This document shows, piece after piece, positions 13,801 through 14,301 of a stretch of DNA of 14,301 bases. A program made the translations under genes and the position numbers. Under the pieces are notes generated by a model, which worked only from the letters and a program-made list of their open reading frames with translations, searched no databases and had not been told where the DNA came from. The DNA comes from Hydrogenovibrio sp. UBA654 (GTDB lineage Bacteria; Pseudomonadota; Gammaproteobacteria; Thiomicrospirales; Thiomicrospiraceae): contig DBOE01000006.1 in assembly GCA_002299585.1 (NCBI GenBank), forward strand, positions 4,147 through 18,447, written 5' to 3'. How positions within the stretch are numbered: the stretch's first letter is position 1; the number at the start of each line of letters is the position of its first letter.

Positions 13801-13927
13801 AGGAGCAGGAGCAGAAGTACAAAAACCCTTAGCAACGGTAGTAATCGGCGGGATAATTTCATCAACCATACTTACTTTATTAGTGTTGCCAGCCTTGTAT
13901 AAAATATTTTATCGGGTAAAAAGTTAA
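10814..13927 (+). CDS. Heavy-metal efflux RND pump, CzcA-type (divalent metals)
   Basis: The 1037-residue inner-membrane transporter exports metal ions using the proton motive force. It shows the RND plan: a first transmembrane helix (about 13-31), a large periplasmic loop, helices from about 350 to 500, a second periplasmic loop (about 555-860) and a closing helix bundle. Helix 4 has DFGLIVDGAVIVTEN with Asp402, Asp408 and Glu415, the acidic residues needed for transport in CzcA. This DFG..DGA..EN signature marks the HME classes for Zn/Co/Cd/Ni and differs from the CusA (Cu/Ag) signature. The C-terminal RLRPVLMTALVASLGFVPM and GAGAEVQKPLATVVIGG motifs are canonical. AAAGAAG lies 5-11 bases before the ATG. 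No outer-membrane channel gene accompanies it. The exact substrate is unknown. Confidence 0.93.
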   Translation: MIKTLVTMSVQNRWLVIVFTLVMAVVGLYIAKHLPLDAVPDITNTQVQINTEADGYTPLEVEQRITFLIENALFGIPQLDYTRSISRYGLSQITIIFKEGTDIYWARQQLSERLQSIRSSLPTGLEPALGPISSGLGEIFTYVVTADKNARKTDGTVYSVEDLRIIQDWVIRPQMVKVSGITEINTVGGFERQYQVEPDPKKMLAFKVTMQQVIEAVLNNNQNVGAGYIEKNGEQWLVRSVGQLNSIEDIGKIVVARIDNSIVTINDVADVVYGKQLRTGAATSNGEEAVLGTAFMLLGENSRTVAKAVAKKLKQVNLSLPIGIEAKALYDRTSLVDKTIATVQKNLLEGSLIVIVILFLFLGNVRAALITALIIPLSMLFAITGMATNRVSGNLMSLGAIDFGLIVDGAVIVTENVLLRLSQQNSHQLPLAKRLEIVIKSTQEVIQPASLGVLIIMLVYLPIFALDGVEGKMFEPMAFTVVAALLGSLIFTVTFIPAAIAIFMKGKINQKENLIMVFLRKIYQPLLKLSLRFSVLVVVFALGLFTLSAIQISKIGTEFMPKLDESDIAMHALRITGTGIEQSVAMQKVLENELKKLPEVKYIFSKIGTPEIATDPMPPNVADTFLVLKPQEQWHDPSKTKQQFIADLRELISKVPANNYEITQPIEMRFNELITGVRTDIALRIYGDDLAILAKIGEQTSALLSTVAGSKDVRVEETQGLPMINVIANKDHLALLGLTMSEVEQAVQVAIGGVQVGHLYEGDRRFKIIIRLNKKYSQDLATLAKLPIVITNLAYKELAYVPLGDIAELKIIMGPSKINRESGKRNVVVTANVSDRDLGSFIAETKELMQQQLVMPAGYWLEYDGTFKQLQSATERLTIIVPIILLIIFGLLFTVFNSVKDAILIFVAIPLALTGGVLSLMLRDMPLSLSAMIGFIALSGISVLNGIVLITFISSLRKKGEEVLQAIKLGVNQRLRPVLMTALVASLGFVPMVISTGAGAEVQKPLATVVIGGIISSTILTLLVLPALYKIFYRVKS

Positions 13928-14301
13928 CAAAATGGGTGCTGGTGTATTTGTAACTGTTTAAAACCCAACTGTCGCCAAGCGTCATAAGCAATTATCGAAA
14001 CTGCATTAGCCAAGTTTAAGCTTCTACTGCCCTCTACCATTGGAATGGTTAACCGCTGTTCTGGCGGTAAAGAGTTAATTATTTCAGCAGGTAGACCTCT
14101 AGTTTCTGGACCAAATAAAAAAGCATCGCCATCTTGTGCTTTAGCTTGCGTATAATATTGGTCTGTTTTTGTAGTTAATGCAAAAACACGGTTGGGTTTT
14201 ATTTTTGTTAAACAGGCATTAAGATTATCATGTTCTTGTAAATTAGCTAGTTCAGCATAATCCAACCCAGCACGACGAACCTTTTTTTCGCTTAAATCAA
14301 A
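13924..14301 (-). CDS. trmL: tRNA (cytidine(34)-2'-O)-methyltransferase TrmL, 5' end outside window
   Basis: TrmL is a SPOUT methyltransferase that 2'-O-methylates the wobble nucleotide of certain tRNA-Leu species using S-adenosylmethionine. The 125 visible codons begin at 14301 with FDLSEKKVRRAGLDY, matching the family's 'F..d.k.lrRAGLDY', so about 36 N-terminal residues lie beyond the window. The trefoil-knot motifs are present: FGPETRGLP and IPMVEGSRSLNLANAVSIIAYDAWRQ. The TAA stop (13926-13924) overlaps the stop of the convergent pump gene in a shared TTAA, leaving no room for a conventional terminator between them. Confidence 0.93.
   Translation of the reverse strand, partial: FDLSEKKVRRAGLDYAELANLQEHDNLNACLTKIKPNRVFALTTKTDQYYTQAKAQDGDAFLFGPETRGLPAEIINSLPPEQRLTIPMVEGSRSLNLANAVSIIAYDAWRQLGFKQLQIHQHPFC

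Noticed and set aside
13387..13869. 160-codon open frame on the - strand inside the pump gene
   Set aside because: It is antisense to the conserved transmembrane region of the RND pump, has no recognisable domain, and is explained by codon bias in the real gene.
10814..13927. CusA (copper/silver) identity for the pump
   Set aside because: The helix-4 signature is DFG..DGA..EN with acidic residues at 402, 408 and 415, as in divalent-metal pumps, not the CusA-type signature.
1..14301. CRISPR arrays, tRNA or rRNA genes, integrase and attachment sites
   Set aside because: No regularly spaced repeats, cloverleaf-like sequences, rRNA motifs or integrase-like proteins were seen on either strand.

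Overview
The window looks like the chromosome of an AT-rich gammaproteobacterium (GC roughly in the mid-thirties percent by eye). The main evidence is the gene order recA-recX-alaS-lysC, which is characteristic of Gammaproteobacteria, together with a TrmL of gammaproteobacterial type. Low GC, remnant genes and IS-like end sequences would suit a host-associated or marine lineage with some genome decay, but the sequence does not fix the genus.

Layout. (1) 1-280: what looks like the decayed 3' end of an IS5-like element, then non-coding DNA with a possible promoter. (2) 281-3573: an accessory envelope block on the + strand, with a DUF4136-type lipoprotein, an ankyrin-repeat lipoprotein and an acyltransferase-3 family membrane protein. 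(3) 3574-3923: a 350-base gap holding a short transmembrane ORF and, on the - strand, the first 36 codons of a yjbQ-like gene with no body. (4) 3924-9317: the housekeeping run recA, recX, alaS, lysC, tightly packed with gaps of 2, 69 and 1 bases. These genes cover recombination, RecA modulation, alanyl-tRNA charging and aspartate-family amino acid synthesis. csrA, often next in this order, is absent. (5) 9341-13927: a heavy-metal efflux locus with a small His-rich periplasmic protein (CzcI-like), a periplasmic adaptor (CzcB-like) and an RND pump (CzcA-like). No outer-membrane channel gene (czcC) is present, and the adaptor has no alpha-helical hairpin. (6) 13924-14301: a partial trmL on the - strand that converges on the pump gene and shares its stop region.

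The most unusual part is the metal-efflux locus. The CzcI-like/CzcB-like pair is enclosed by two inverted copies of a 15-base motif, GGAGCCTCTKATTAA. A third copy lies at the start of the window beside the apparent transposase tail. All three are flanked by a YTAR tetranucleotide (CTAG or TTAA), as expected for IS5-family ends. A perfect 17-base palindrome resembling a Fur-family box overlaps the likely promoter just before the first efflux gene.

The + strand genes of the efflux locus probably act together. The pump would take divalent metal from the periplasm or cytoplasm, the His-rich proteins would buffer or deliver metal, and the adaptor would link the pump to whatever outer-membrane partner exists, if any. 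The other genes show no obvious functional link to it.
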